This document shows positions 25,505 to 34,972 of a DNA stretch of 38,726 bases, piece after piece; position 1 is the stretch's first letter; every line of letters starts with the position of its first letter. This DNA is from Campylobacter sp. TTU_617. GTDB lineage: Bacteria; Campylobacterota; Campylobacteria; Campylobacterales; Campylobacteraceae. The DNA is taken from positions 1-38,726 of the forward strand of contig NZ_JAENKV010000012.1 of the NCBI RefSeq assembly GCF_016599045.1, in the 5' to 3' direction. The notes under the pieces were generated by a model that was not told where the DNA came from, did no database searches, and saw only the letters and a program-made list of their open reading frames with translations. The position numbers and the translations under genes were made by a program.

Positions 25505-27339
25505 GATATTATGAATTAGCTATTATTGGATTGTATTTAGAAAATCTAATTTTTCATAGCGCCTTAGAAATCAAACCTTTAACTCAAGTTATTATTGATT
25601 TAAAAAGAAAAAAAAATTTAAAAGCTATAGTGATACAAGAATGCGAAAAACCACAATTTCAAACTCAAGATATTAAAGAAGTTTTGCCTTATTCTTTGAG
25701 TTCTTTTCAATTTGAATTAGCTAGTTTTATTTCTTATTATTATGCTACTAAATTGAGTTTTGTTTTAGGATTTTTTGAATGTTCCAAAAATTATAAAAAT
25801 CATAGTGTTGAAATTTTAAATAAACCTTGCTTAAATGACAAACAAGAAAATGCATTAAATTTTATAAAAAATCATCAAAGCTCTTTATTGTTTGCAGATA
25901 CAGGGAGTGGAAAGACTGAGATTTATATTTCTTTAATAAAGGAATATTTAGAAAAAGGCAAACAAGTTTTGCTTTTAATGCCTGAGATTTCACTTACTCC
26001 GCAGATGCAAAAAAGACTTGAAAAATATTTTAAGGGTTATTTTTTTCTTTGGCATTCTAAAATTTCAAAGAAAAAAAAACAAGAGTATTTATCTACACTC
26101 GAAGAAAATCAAAGCCTTTTAGTTGCTGGTGCAAGATCAGCTCTTTTTTTACCTTTTAGAAATTTAGGACTTATTATAGTAGACGAAGAACATGATAATT
26201 CCTATAAAGCCTCCAATAAACCCTATATCAATGCAAGGGATTTAGCCCTTTTTATAGGAGCAAAACAAAATATTAAAGTTGTTTTAGGATCAGCTACGCC
26301 CTCTTTGGTGAGTTTTTATAAACAAAAAAGTTTTAGACTTAAAGGGACTTTTTTTGAGAGTAAAAAGCACTTTATATTTGATGAGAATGAGCTTAGCATT
26401 ACGCCTATTTTATTAGAAGAATTAAAAAAGACCTTAAATTACCAAAAACAAGCTATTATTTTTTTACCTACTCGTGCAAATTTTCGTCAAATTATTTGTA
26501 GAAATTGTGGTAATACTATAAAATGCCCTTTTTGTTCAATCGCTATGAGTTTGCATAAAAATAAGAATTTGCTTAAATGTCATTATTGTAATTTTGCAAA
26601 ACCTATTGATCAAACATGCCCTAGTTGTGACGCTTTAATGCTTGAAGCTAAAAAAATGGGTACAGCTGAGTTATGTGAGCTTCTTTTGGGATATTTTCCT
26701 TATGCAAATATTAAAAGATTTGATAGCGATGAGGTTAGCACATTAAAAAAACTTAATACTATTTTGAAAGAATTTAATGAAAAGCAAATTGATATTTTAG
26801 TCGGTACTTCTATGCTTGCTAAGGGTCATGATTATCACAGTGTTGATTTAAGTGTGATTTTAGGGCTTGATGAGTATTTATATCGTCCTAATTATAAAGC
26901 AGCAGAAGAAACTTTATCTTTAGCAATGCAAGTAGCTGGTAGAGCGGGGCGTAAAGGCGAAGCAAGAGTGCTTTTACAAACTAAAAATAGGGATTTTTTT
27001 GAAAAATATATTCAAGATTATGATGCTTTTTTAAAAGATGAGCTTAGCTTTAGAAAAGATCTCTATCCTCCTTTTAAAAGGCTTTTAAGGATTGTAATAG
27101 AAGATAATGATTTATTAAGTGCAAGTAAATTATGTGAAAATTTAGCCCTTAAGATTAAAGAAATATCAAAAATTGAGCTTATAGGCTATGGATCTTGTGG
27201 TATAGAAATGATTAATTCTAAATATCGTTTTTATATTTTATTAAGAAGCAATTCTTATAAAACTCTTATTGCTATTCAAAATTACATGCTTGATTTTAAA
27301 AATGTAAGTTCTGATATAGATCCTATCGATTTTTCTTAA
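25501..27339 (+). CDS. priA: Primosomal helicase PriA
   Basis: Restarts collapsed replication forks by loading the primosome. The 612-residue protein is shorter than E. coli PriA (732), mostly in the N-terminal DNA-binding part. Walker A is in LFADTGSGKTEIYISL, Walker B in IIVDEEHDNSYK, and SATPSLVSF follows. Two zinc-binding clusters are intact: CRNCGNTIKCPFC and CHYCNFAKPIDQTCPSC. Motifs V-VI are in VGTSMLAKGHDYHSVDLS and QVAGRAGRKGEARV. It begins at the pseudopilin stop (ATGA). Its end is convergent with cipA. Confidence 0.96.
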   Translation: MRYYELAIIGLYLENLIFHSALEIKPLTQVIIDLKRKKNLKAIVIQECEKPQFQTQDIKEVLPYSLSSFQFELASFISYYYATKLSFVLGFFECSKNYKNHSVEILNKPCLNDKQENALNFIKNHQSSLLFADTGSGKTEIYISLIKEYLEKGKQVLLLMPEISLTPQMQKRLEKYFKGYFFLWHSKISKKKKQEYLSTLEENQSLLVAGARSALFLPFRNLGLIIVDEEHDNSYKASNKPYINARDLALFIGAKQNIKVVLGSATPSLVSFYKQKSFRLKGTFFESKKHFIFDENELSITPILLEELKKTLNYQKQAIIFLPTRANFRQIICRNCGNTIKCPFCSIAMSLHKNKNLLKCHYCNFAKPIDQTCPSCDALMLEAKKMGTAELCELLLGYFPYANIKRFDSDEVSTLKKLNTILKEFNEKQIDILVGTSMLAKGHDYHSVDLSVILGLDEYLYRPNYKAAEETLSLAMQVAGRAGRKGEARVLLQTKNRDFFEKYIQDYDAFLKDELSFRKDLYPPFKRLLRIVIEDNDLLSASKLCENLALKIKEISKIELIGYGSCGIEMINSKYRFYILLRSNSYKTLIAIQNYMLDFKNVSSDIDPIDFS

Positions 27340-27379
27340 AAAATATCTTGTTTTATTATCCAATAAACAATATATTTTT
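27339..27379. terminator. Bidirectional terminator-like hairpin between priA and cipA
   Basis: An imperfect stem-loop: AAAAATAT with ATATTTTT, then TTGTTT with AAACAA after one mismatch, ATT with AAT after a bulged T, and an ATCC loop. It fills the whole 38-base gap between the two convergent stop codons, and each strand's outer arm ends in a T5 run. Confidence 0.5.
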
Positions 27380-28751
27380 AAAAATAACTTTGAAATTCTT
27401 TATAATATTTCCAAGAATCTACTATATCTGGGCGATATTTATTTATATGTTCAAATTCATAATCAAAGGCATTTTTTAAATAATTTTTAATTTCTTGATT
27501 ATTTTTAATGTATTCTAAAAGTTCTATTTCTGTTAACATATCTTTTTCTGTTTGATCAATAACAATTCTAATAGCATCTAAAAATTCTTTAAGATAATTT
27601 TTAACAGCTTGATAAAGTTTTTCATTTTGATAAAGTTTTAAAAGATCATTTTTATGTATGAAGATACCTATATTGTCACATAAATCATTTTGTATGATAT
27701 CTTCAATAATATTAATGAATTCACCATCCATAAAACGATTAAAAATAATCAAAATACTTTCTTTTGTATTGATATTATAATTTTTTAAATTATTAGGAAA
27801 ATTAAGTGTATAAATATTTTTTAAGTCATTTTCATTTACATAAAGTTTTAATGGAAATAAATATCTTAAATATCCCCTAAATTCTTTGGTTTTAAAAATA
27901 TTTTTTTTATTTATATGGGGGGGGGTAAGAGATAAATTTTTAGCTAATTTAGACAAAGTATCAAAGGCTTTTTCTTCGCTAAATTCACTCATATCTACAT
28001 AAGTGATATTTTTAGGATCTAGTATTTTTATCAACTTTTGTATAATAAAAACATTATTTTCTAAGTCTTTAAAATCCCATTTGATTTTTTGTTTTTTATG
28101 GGTTAAAAAATCAATATAAGAATGCCAATCATAAGTAAGATTAAATTCAGGCTCATAGTTTCTTTGTGCCTTATCCCAATTTCTACCAAAGCAATGTTTT
28201 AAAATTCCTATAGGATCTCTTACGCCTATAATACAAGGCACAGAATTATCAAGCAAATAAAGAAATTTTTCTAAATTTTCCATATTTAAATCTGAAATAT
28301 TAATACCTTGATTTATAAAATTAGGATTATTAAGATAGGTGTGCAAAAAGCAATATCTGCTTTTTGCATTATTTTCTAATATCCAAGAGGGAAAACAAAG
28401 GGTGTTAAGAGTTTCATTAACATATCTTAAAAAAGCAGCAGCACCAACTCCATGTGGTGAAATATAAATAAATTTATATTTTTTACTTAAAGGAATGTTA
28501 AGGTCCCAAGATAAATGCGCACAATATTCACTAGCATCTATATCAATAAATTCAGGGTTAATTAAAGGAGGATAAGGATGATTTAAATACTTTTCTTTAA
28601 ATTCATTAGAATTTAGCCAATTTATAATTATATCTATATGTTCAAGAACAAATTTAAAAAAATTCTCATTATTCGAATTTTTTAGAGCATTAAGAATCAA
28701 ATTAGCATTTTTAGGATCAAGTTTTTCTTTTAGGGTTTGTAAAATTTGCAT
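27378..28751 (-). CDS. cipA: CipA-like invasion-related protein with a slippery C9 tract
   Basis: Homologue of C. jejuni CipA, an invasion-phenotype protein of unknown chemistry. Counting from the upstream ATG at 28775 (465 residues), ISPHGVGAAAF (105-115), IIGVRDPIGILKH (182-194) and TYVDMSEF...LAKNLSL (258-283) follow the order of sulfotransferase PAPS-binding loops and the downstream conserved helix; enzyme activity is inferred. A tract of nine C (+ strand G at 27917-27925) encodes the Thr-Pro-Pro at 284-286; at nine the frame is open (ON), and a one-base slip would remove about 180 C-terminal residues. I prefer the ATG at 28751 (MQILQTLKEK), just after the pbpA stop; the ATG at 28775 overlaps pbpA and neither has a clear ribosome site. 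Last gene of the alaS-maf-pbpA-cipA run. Confidence 0.88.
   Translation of the reverse strand: MQILQTLKEKLDPKNANLILNALKNSNNENFFKFVLEHIDIIINWLNSNEFKEKYLNHPYPPLINPEFIDIDASEYCAHLSWDLNIPLSKKYKFIYISPHGVGAAAFLRYVNETLNTLCFPSWILENNAKSRYCFLHTYLNNPNFINQGINISDLNMENLEKFLYLLDNSVPCIIGVRDPIGILKHCFGRNWDKAQRNYEPEFNLTYDWHSYIDFLTHKKQKIKWDFKDLENNVFIIQKLIKILDPKNITYVDMSEFSEEKAFDTLSKLAKNLSLTPPHINKKNIFKTKEFRGYLRYLFPLKLYVNENDLKNIYTLNFPNNLKNYNINTKESILIIFNRFMDGEFINIIEDIIQNDLCDNIGIFIHKNDLLKLYQNEKLYQAVKNYLKEFLDAIRIVIDQTEKDMLTEIELLEYIKNNQEIKNYLKNAFDYEFEHINKYRPDIVDSWKYYKEFQSYF
27917..27925. repeat. Homopolymeric G9/C9 tract in cipA
   Basis: Nine G on the + strand, read as C9 in the cipA coding strand. Such tracts of eight or more are the usual site of phase variation in Campylobacter. 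Confidence 0.9.
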
Positions 28752-28752
28752 T

Positions 28753-30684
28753 TTAAAAAATAATCTCACTTTCATTGAATTTAGTATTTTGAGATGGAAA
28801 AGGAGATTTTGGAGTATAGTATTCTATATTTTTTTGATATATCCCTTTTTTTACATTATTTGGAATGCTAAATTTTCTTGTAGTGTTAGGAAATTTTTCT
28901 AAATATTGAATAATAAATTCCCTAAATACAGGAGCTGCCGTTCTAGCACCTCCTTCTGTTTTTTTCATAGGATAATTATTGTCATTTCCATACCAAATAA
29001 TGGCTTCTATTTCAGGAGTTATACCACAAAACCAAGCATCAACACTATTATTCGTTGTTCCTGTTTTTCCTGCTATTTCTATCCCTTCAACTCTTGCATT
29101 GCGTCCCGTTCCTTTTTCTACTGCATTTTTCATCATATCAAGCACTAAAAAAGCTTGAGCTTCATCGCTTATTTTTTCCTCTTTAGAATCAAATTCAGCT
29201 ATAATATTTCCATTTTTATCTTGAATGCTTTTTATGATTTGCAAATCTTTAATTTTTCCATAATTTCCAAACATAGTATAGAATTTTGAATATTCTAAAG
29301 GAGAAATTCCAAAACTTCCAAGCACTATAGAAAGATTAGGAGGTAAATTTTTAAAGCCCATTTGAGTTAGTTTTGAGTATAAGACATCAAGACCAATATC
29401 AAGAGCAAGGTTAATAGTAGCTAAATTTCTTGATGCACTTAAAGCTTTTTTAAGTGTAATAAGTCCGCTAAAATCCTTGCTATAGTTTTTTGGCTTCCAA
29501 TCCTCGTTATTTCCTGCTCCTCCTTCAAAAATTCTTGATATATCCGCTACTTCACTCATTGGAGAATAACCTAAATTAATAGCTACTTGATATACAAAAG
29601 GTTTAAAGGAGCTTCCTGGCTGACGCATACTTTGGGTAGCTCTATTGTAATTACTTTTTTCATAGTCTATTCCACCTACTAAAGCAAGCACTTCTCCATT
29701 TTGATGATTTGCAACAACCATCGCCCCGTTTAAAGTATCTAAGTTGGCATTTTTATCTCTTTTAACAATTTCATCATAACCCCATTTTAAAGATTTTTGA
29801 GCCATTTCTTGAACTTCTAAATCTATATTTAAAATTATTTTGTATCCACCTGTTTTTAGATCTTTAATGCTAGGGTTTAGTTGTTTTATAACTTCATCTA
29901 CAACATAAGGAGCTACATTTTGACTAAGCGTATCATCATAGACTTTAGGAATTTCCTTTAAGGCTTCTTCATACTCATTTTTTGATATCCATCCTAGAGT
30001 GTAAAGTCTTTGAATTACATTATTGGCCCTTGAAATAGAAAGATCAAGATGTTTTGTAGGATCATAGCTACTTGGAGCTTTAGGCAAGCCTACTAATATA
30101 GCAATTTCTTTTAAACTTAATTCATTTAAATTCTTATGAAAATATCCAAAAGCAGCAGTTTTAACGCCATAATATCCATGTCCAAAAAAGATAAAATTGA
30201 GATATCTTTCTAAAATTTCTTCTTTACTAAGTATAGTTTCCATTTTATAAGCTAAAAGTGCTTCGCGTATTTTTCTACTGATAGTTCTTTCAGGAGTAAG
30301 CTCTGTATTTTTGATAAATTGTTGAGTAAGAGTTGATGCCCCTTCCATTGTTTTTCCACCACTTTTGATAATTTTTATCAAAGCTCTAAAAATAGCATCA
30401 ATATTAACCCCATTATGTTCAAAAAAACTTGTATCTTCAATAGCTACTAAAGCTTCTATGAGTCTAGGGGGAAATTCTTCATACTTAGCGTAAAATCTAT
30501 GTTGTTCAAAAATATTAGCAATGAGTTTTAAATTTTTATCAAAAATTTGAGTTGTTAAAGGTGGATTGTATTCTTTAAAAATATAATCTTTTGTATCTAA
30601 ACTTGAAAAAAGATAAGTAATATAAATAAGAATCAAAATACAAACTAAAGAAAAAAATGAAAAAATATATTTTAGAAATTTCAT
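28753..30684 (-). CDS. pbpA: Class A penicillin-binding protein (PBP1a-type)
   Basis: Bifunctional peptidoglycan glycosyltransferase and DD-transpeptidase in the inner membrane. A single N-terminal anchor (about residues 5-25) is followed by the GT51 domain: AIEDTSFFEHNGVNIDAIFRA (catalytic Glu), EGASTLTQQFIKN, RKIREALLAYKME and GYYGVKTAAFGYF. The transpeptidase domain has SSFK in MRQPGSSFKPFVYQ, SRN in LSASRNLATINLAL and KTG in IAGKTGTTNNSVDAW, all intact. The 643 residues are typical for epsilonproteobacteria. Its ATG overlaps the maf stop (ATGA), so expression is linked to maf and alaS. Confidence 0.96.
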   Translation of the reverse strand: MKFLKYIFSFFSLVCILILIYITYLFSSLDTKDYIFKEYNPPLTTQIFDKNLKLIANIFEQHRFYAKYEEFPPRLIEALVAIEDTSFFEHNGVNIDAIFRALIKIIKSGGKTMEGASTLTQQFIKNTELTPERTISRKIREALLAYKMETILSKEEILERYLNFIFFGHGYYGVKTAAFGYFHKNLNELSLKEIAILVGLPKAPSSYDPTKHLDLSISRANNVIQRLYTLGWISKNEYEEALKEIPKVYDDTLSQNVAPYVVDEVIKQLNPSIKDLKTGGYKIILNIDLEVQEMAQKSLKWGYDEIVKRDKNANLDTLNGAMVVANHQNGEVLALVGGIDYEKSNYNRATQSMRQPGSSFKPFVYQVAINLGYSPMSEVADISRIFEGGAGNNEDWKPKNYSKDFSGLITLKKALSASRNLATINLALDIGLDVLYSKLTQMGFKNLPPNLSIVLGSFGISPLEYSKFYTMFGNYGKIKDLQIIKSIQDKNGNIIAEFDSKEEKISDEAQAFLVLDMMKNAVEKGTGRNARVEGIEIAGKTGTTNNSVDAWFCGITPEIEAIIWYGNDNNYPMKKTEGGARTAAPVFREFIIQYLEKFPNTTRKFSIPNNVKKGIYQKNIEYYTPKSPFPSQNTKFNESEIIF

Positions 30685-31220
30685 AAATAAGCCTTTAAAA
30701 TATCAGTATTTAATCCTAAAGCTGTATTTAAACTACCAATTTGTTTATCAATATATTTTTGATGAAAGCCCTCGCACATAATAGCTCCTGCCTTTCCTTT
30801 ATAAAGACCACTTTCTATGTAATCTTTCATTTCTTTTTTATCAAATTCTTTAAAAAATAAACTTGTTTTTGAAAGGGAAAAAATTCTTTTTTGTGGAGTT
30901 TTTAAAATAAAAGCACTTAAAATATCTGCTTTTGCTCCACTTTGCATTATGAGCATTTTATAAGCTTGTTCTTCATTTAATGCTTTGGTTAAAATATTAT
31001 TTTCAATGCAAACAATACTATCTGCAAAAAGTATATTATCATAGTTAAATTTTTGGCAAAATTGCTGTTCTTTTGCTTTTACTACTTCTTGTACATAAAT
31101 ATTTGGCGTATAAGAAGTGTCAATATTTTCATCATAATCAAAACAAATTTGAGTAAATTTAATTCCAGCTTGTTTCAATAAATTTACTCTAGAAATCGAA
31201 GATGAAGCTAAATAAAGCAT
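30681..31220 (-). CDS. maf: Maf-like nucleotide pyrophosphatase
   Basis: Hydrolyses non-canonical nucleoside triphosphates; historically linked to septum formation. The 179-residue product starts with YLASSSISRVNLLKQAG (family usually LASxSPRRxxLL), and has FADSIVCIENNILTKAL, the 'ADTxV' catalytic Asp region with Ser replacing Thr, and GKAGAIMCEGFHQKYIDKQIGSLNTALGL at the C-terminus, which fits the family's 'G.A.G.Y.IQG....I..I.G...NV.GLP' pattern loosely. Several positions deviate from the consensus, as in other Campylobacter Maf proteins. It is coupled on both sides: alaS TAA overlaps its ATG, and its stop overlaps pbpA. Confidence 0.88.
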   Translation of the reverse strand: MLYLASSSISRVNLLKQAGIKFTQICFDYDENIDTSYTPNIYVQEVVKAKEQQFCQKFNYDNILFADSIVCIENNILTKALNEEQAYKMLIMQSGAKADILSAFILKTPQKRIFSLSKTSLFFKEFDKKEMKDYIESGLYKGKAGAIMCEGFHQKYIDKQIGSLNTALGLNTDILKAYL

Positions 31221-33766
31221 TATTTACAAAGCTCTTTTTCTATAAAGTTTTTTGAATCTTGCAAAGCTTCATCAATTTTTGTAAAATCTTTCCCTCCAGC
31301 CGTTGCAAAATCATCTCTTCCTCCACCATTTCCACCTAAAATCATAGCAGCTTGTTTGACCAAGACCCCAGCTTTTAAAGGTGCGTTTTTTACACCAGCG
31401 GCAAGGTTGATTTTATCGTTTTTATTTTGTATGAGCAAAATCACACTTTTTTCAAATTTATTTTTAAACTCATCTATAAGATTTTTTATATCAATATTTT
31501 CATCATCAATTTTTTGAATACAAATTTGAACTTGATTAATACAAGTAGAGTCTAATTTAACTTGATTAGAATTTTTTAGTTCATTTTTAGAATTTTTTAG
31601 TTCATTTTTGAGTTTTTTAATACTACTTAAAACATCATTATTTTTTAATTCTTCTTTTACTTCATTTAATTCTTTAATAATGCTTTGTGTAAAATTTAAC
31701 GCCGCTTTAGAAACTACTGCTTCTATTCTTCTAATCCCAGAGCTAACCCCACTTTCTTTAACAATGTAAAAACTTCCAATTTCGGCAGTATTTTTAACAT
31801 GAGTTCCCCCGCAAAGTTCTTTGCTTTCTCCTAGAGTTAAAACTCTAACTTCATTTTGATATTTTTCGCTAAATAAAGCTATAGCTCCTTCTTTCTTAGC
31901 TTCTTCTAAAGACATAAAATTAATCTTAGCTTCATTTGCATTGATAATCATTTCATTAACATGTTGTTCAATTTTTTCAAGTTCTTCTTTATTTAAAGCT
32001 TTAGAATAAGTAAAATCAAATCTTAATCTATTATATTCTACCAAAGATCCTGCTTGATTAACTTGATTGCCTAAAATCTTTTTTAAAGCATAGTGAAGAA
32101 GATGTGTAGCGCTATGGTGTCTTGCTGTTTGCATTCTTTTTTCTAAATCAATTTTTGCCTCTACAATTTGGTTTTTTTCAAATTTTTCAAAAGCTTTTAT
32201 TTTGCTAAGATTAAGATCGAAAAATTTTTGAGTGGCTAAAACTTCGCTTTGATTGATTTTTCCACTATCGCCACTTTGCCCCCCGCTTGTTGGATAAAAA
32301 GGAGTTTTTTCAAGCATAATCCAACCAATTTGTCCTTGATCTAAACAGGAAAGTTCTTTGAAGTTTTCGTCCAAAAGAGCTAAAATTTTTGTTTTTTGAT
32401 TAAAATGTTCATAGCCAACGAATTCATTTTTGCTAAATTTCTCAATCAAATTTTTAAAATCTCCGCTAATATTTATATCCCCGCTACCTTTCCAAGAATT
32501 TTTAGCTCTATTTTTCTGTTCTTGCATTAAGGCATTAAATTTTTCTTCATCGATAGAAATATTTTTTTCTTTAAGCATATCTTGAGTAAGATCAAAAGGA
32601 AAGCCGTATGTATCATAAAGTTTAAAAGCCACTTCTGCGCTAAAAATTTCTTTAGTATTTTTAAGCTCTTCATTAAAGATTTCTATACCTTTTTCTATGG
32701 TATTTAAAAATCTTTCTTCTTCAAGTTTAATTTGTTCTTTAATATAATCTTTTTTTTCATTAAGATAAGTATAATGCTTACCCATGATATCGCAAACTTT
32801 ATCGACAAGTTTATACATAAAAGGTTCTTTTAATCCAAGCAAATAGCCATGTCTTAAAGCACGACGTAAAATTCTTCTTAAAACATAACCCCTACCTTCT
32901 TTATCAAAATTTATACCTTGAGCTATTAAAAATGCACTTGATCTTATGTGATCAGCTATAACCCTATAACTAGCCCCTTTTTCATACACATAAGGCTTTT
33001 TGCAAATTTTTGCTATTTCTTCGATAATAGGCATAAATAAAGAAGTATCAAAATTACTAAATTTCCCTTCTTTAATGGCAATAACCCTTTCAAGTCCCAT
33101 ACCTGTATCTATACTAGGTTTAGGTAAAGGAGTTAAAGTTCCATCTACACTTCTTTCATATTGCATAAAAACAAGATTCCAAATTTCTAAGAAGCGATCT
33201 CCATCTCCGCCCATATAATCTTCTGAGCCATTAAAATGCTCTTGTCCTTGATCATAAAAAATTTCGCTACAAGGTCCACAAGGTCCAGTATCTCCCATTT
33301 GCCAGAAATTATCTTTATCTCCAAATTTATAAATTTTTTCTTTTGGGACAAATTTTTGCCAAAGTTCATAAGCCTCATCATCATTTTCGTGAGTTGTAAC
33401 ATAAAGTCTTTCTTTTGGAAGTTTTAAAACTTCAGTTACAAATTCCCAAGCATAAGCGATAGCATCTTTTTTAAAATAATCTCCAAAACTAAAATTCCCA
33501 AGCATTTCAAAAAAAGTATGATGTCTAGCTGTATAACCAACATTATCAAGATCATTATGCTTGCCACCAGCTCTTATACAAGTTTGACAACTTGTTCTAC
33601 GAGGTGGGTTAGGACGTGGAATTTCTCCTGTAAAAATATTTTTAAAAGGAACCATACCTGCATTTGTAAAAAGCAAAGTAGGATCTTCAGGAACTAAAGG
33701 AGCGGAAAAAACTACTTCGTGACCTTTTGATTTAAAAAAATTTAAATATTCACTTCTAATATCCAT
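31220..33766 (-). CDS. alaS: Alanyl-tRNA synthetase
   Basis: Charges tRNA-Ala and edits mischarged Ser/Gly. The 848-residue class II enzyme shows motif 1 region [18 protein letters not shown], motif 2 around [22 protein letters not shown], motif 3 in STGMGLERV as [12 protein letters not shown], tRNA-binding [14 protein letters not shown], the editing zinc site in [14 protein letters not shown] and [15 protein letters not shown], and the C-terminal DHHA1 glycine-rich [16 protein letters not shown] 21-base tandem duplication (31566-31607) lies in the linker coiled coil. It is the first gene of the alaS-maf-pbpA-cipA run and divergent from the aminotransferase gene across 116 bases that hold both promoters. 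Confidence 0.98.
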   Translation of the reverse strand: MDIRSEYLNFFKSKGHEVVFSAPLVPEDPTLLFTNAGMVPFKNIFTGEIPRPNPPRRTSCQTCIRAGGKHNDLDNVGYTARHHTFFEMLGNFSFGDYFKKDAIAYAWEFVTEVLKLPKERLYVTTHENDDEAYELWQKFVPKEKIYKFGDKDNFWQMGDTGPCGPCSEIFYDQGQEHFNGSEDYMGGDGDRFLEIWNLVFMQYERSVDGTLTPLPKPSIDTGMGLERVIAIKEGKFSNFDTSLFMPIIEEIAKICKKPYVYEKGASYRVIADHIRSSAFLIAQGINFDKEGRGYVLRRILRRALRHGYLLGLKEPFMYKLVDKVCDIMGKHYTYLNEKKDYIKEQIKLEEERFLNTIEKGIEIFNEELKNTKEIFSAEVAFKLYDTYGFPFDLTQDMLKEKNISIDEEKFNALMQEQKNRAKNSWKGSGDINISGDFKNLIEKFSKNEFVGYEHFNQKTKILALLDENFKELSCLDQGQIGWIMLEKTPFYPTSGGQSGDSGKINQSEVLATQKFFDLNLSKIKAFEKFEKNQIVEAKIDLEKRMQTARHHSATHLLHYALKKILGNQVNQAGSLVEYNRLRFDFTYSKALNKEELEKIEQHVNEMIINANEAKINFMSLEEAKKEGAIALFSEKYQNEVRVLTLGESKELCGGTHVKNTAEIGSFYIVKESGVSSGIRRIEAVVSKAALNFTQSIIKELNEVKEELKNNDVLSSIKKLKNELKNSKNELKNSNQVKLDSTCINQVQICIQKIDDENIDIKNLIDEFKNKFEKSVILLIQNKNDKINLAAGVKNAPLKAGVLVKQAAMILGGNGGGRDDFATAGGKDFTKIDEALQDSKNFIEKELCK
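31566..31607. repeat. Tandem 2 x 21-base duplication in alaS
   Basis: Two identical 21-base units (31566-31586, 31587-31607) encode a repeated NELKNS-type heptad in the AlaRS linker before the C-terminal domain. The unit is a multiple of three, so the frame is kept. Confidence 0.85.
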
Positions 33767-33819
33767 AAAAACTTTCCCAAAATTTTAAAATTATTATTAA
33801 ATATAATATGATATCAAAA

Positions 33820-33851
33820 TTACTTTAAATTAAGTAAAACTAAAATACAAT
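33820..33851 (+). promoter_or_regulatory. Promoter region of the aminotransferase-hemH operon
   Basis: TACAAT at 33846-33851, 32 bases before the ATG at 33883, is the likely -10. Just upstream is TTACTTTAAATTAAGTAA (33820-33837), an inverted repeat with 6-bp arms in the -35 region. The alaS promoter must lie in the same 116-base gap on the other strand, perhaps using TATTAT at 33808-33803. Confidence 0.4.
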
Positions 33852-33882
33852 TAATTTTTTAATTAAATACTTAAGGTTTTTT

Positions 33883-34959
33883 ATGGATTTTATCAATCTT
33901 AAAGCTCAATATAATGCCTATAAAAATGAAATTGATTTAGAAATTTTGAAAATTTTAAATAATTCTTCTTTTATCGGTGGAGATAAACTTAAAGAATTTG
34001 AAGGAAATTTAGCTAAATATGTAGGTGTTAAAAATGCTATTGGATGCTCAAGTGGAACAAGTGCTTTATATTTAGCTTTAAGGGCTTTGGGTATTTCTTA
34101 TAATGATGAGGTTATTGTTCCAAGTTTTACTTTTATTGCAACAGCAGAAGTTGTAGCACTTGTTGGAGCAAAACCTGTTTTTGTAGATATTAGTTTAGAT
34201 GATTTTAATTTAAGCATTGAAGAAGTTAAAAAAGCTATTTCTCCAAAAACAAAAGCTATTATTGCTGTAAGTATTTTTGGACAAATGCCTGATTTGTTTG
34301 CTTTAAAAAAATTATGCGATGAAAAAAATATCACCTTAATCGAAGATGGAGCACAAAGTTTTGGAGCAAGTTATAAAGATAAGAAATCATGTTCTATAGC
34401 TCATATTTCTTGCACAAGTTTTTTTCCTTCTAAGCCTTTAGGAGCTTATGGAGACGGGGGTGCTATTTTTTGTGATGATGATTTTTTAGCACAGAAAATA
34501 AGAATACTTTTAAATCACGGTCAAGCTCAAAAATATAATCACGAATTAATAGGGATTAATGGACGACTTGATACTTTACAAGCTGCGATTTTAGATGTAA
34601 AACTCAAATATTTTGATAATGAACTTAAAATTAGAGCAAAATTAGCAGCTAATTATGATAAAAATTTAAAAAATTGCCAGATTCCTAAAATCAAAAAAGA
34701 TTTTATAAGCGTTTATGCCCAATATAGCGTTTTAGTTGATGATAGAGCTAGAGTTATTGAAAAATTTAAACAAGCAAGTATTCCTTATGCTATACATTAT
34801 CCCATACCACTTCACAAGCAACCATGTTTTAAAGAATTTTCCCATTTAAAACTTAAAAATTCTGAACTAGTAAGCGAACACATCATATCTTTACCATTTT
34901 CTGCATTCTTGACAGAAGAAGAGCAAGAAAAAGTTATTAATTTATTTTCAAAATTATAA
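33883..34959 (+). CDS. DegT/DnrJ/EryC1-family sugar aminotransferase
   Basis: PLP-dependent enzyme that aminates a keto-sugar nucleotide. The 358-residue product shows the family's motifs: SSGTSALYLALRALG (phosphate loop), DEVIVPSFTFIATAEV, KAIIAVSIFGQMPDL, EDGAQSFGASYKD (Asp binding the pyridine N), and the Lys of the Schiff base in SFFPSKPLGAYGDGGAIF. RLDTLQAAIL and YAIHYPIPLHKQPCF complete the pattern. The ATG follows AAGG and the gene has its own promoter region. It is followed by an oxidoreductase, a pairing like WbpE/WbpB in UDP-3-amino-sugar synthesis; the exact substrate cannot be read from sequence. Confidence 0.92.
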   Translation: MDFINLKAQYNAYKNEIDLEILKILNNSSFIGGDKLKEFEGNLAKYVGVKNAIGCSSGTSALYLALRALGISYNDEVIVPSFTFIATAEVVALVGAKPVFVDISLDDFNLSIEEVKKAISPKTKAIIAVSIFGQMPDLFALKKLCDEKNITLIEDGAQSFGASYKDKKSCSIAHISCTSFFPSKPLGAYGDGGAIFCDDDFLAQKIRILLNHGQAQKYNHELIGINGRLDTLQAAILDVKLKYFDNELKIRAKLAANYDKNLKNCQIPKIKKDFISVYAQYSVLVDDRARVIEKFKQASIPYAIHYPIPLHKQPCFKEFSHLKLKNSELVSEHIISLPFSAFLTEEEQEKVINLFSKL

Positions 34960-34972
34960 TTTAGGAATTTTT

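Noticed and set aside
33000-33427. Several short frames on both strands inside alaS
   Set aside because: All overlap conserved catalytic motifs of alanyl-tRNA synthetase and have no ribosome sites.
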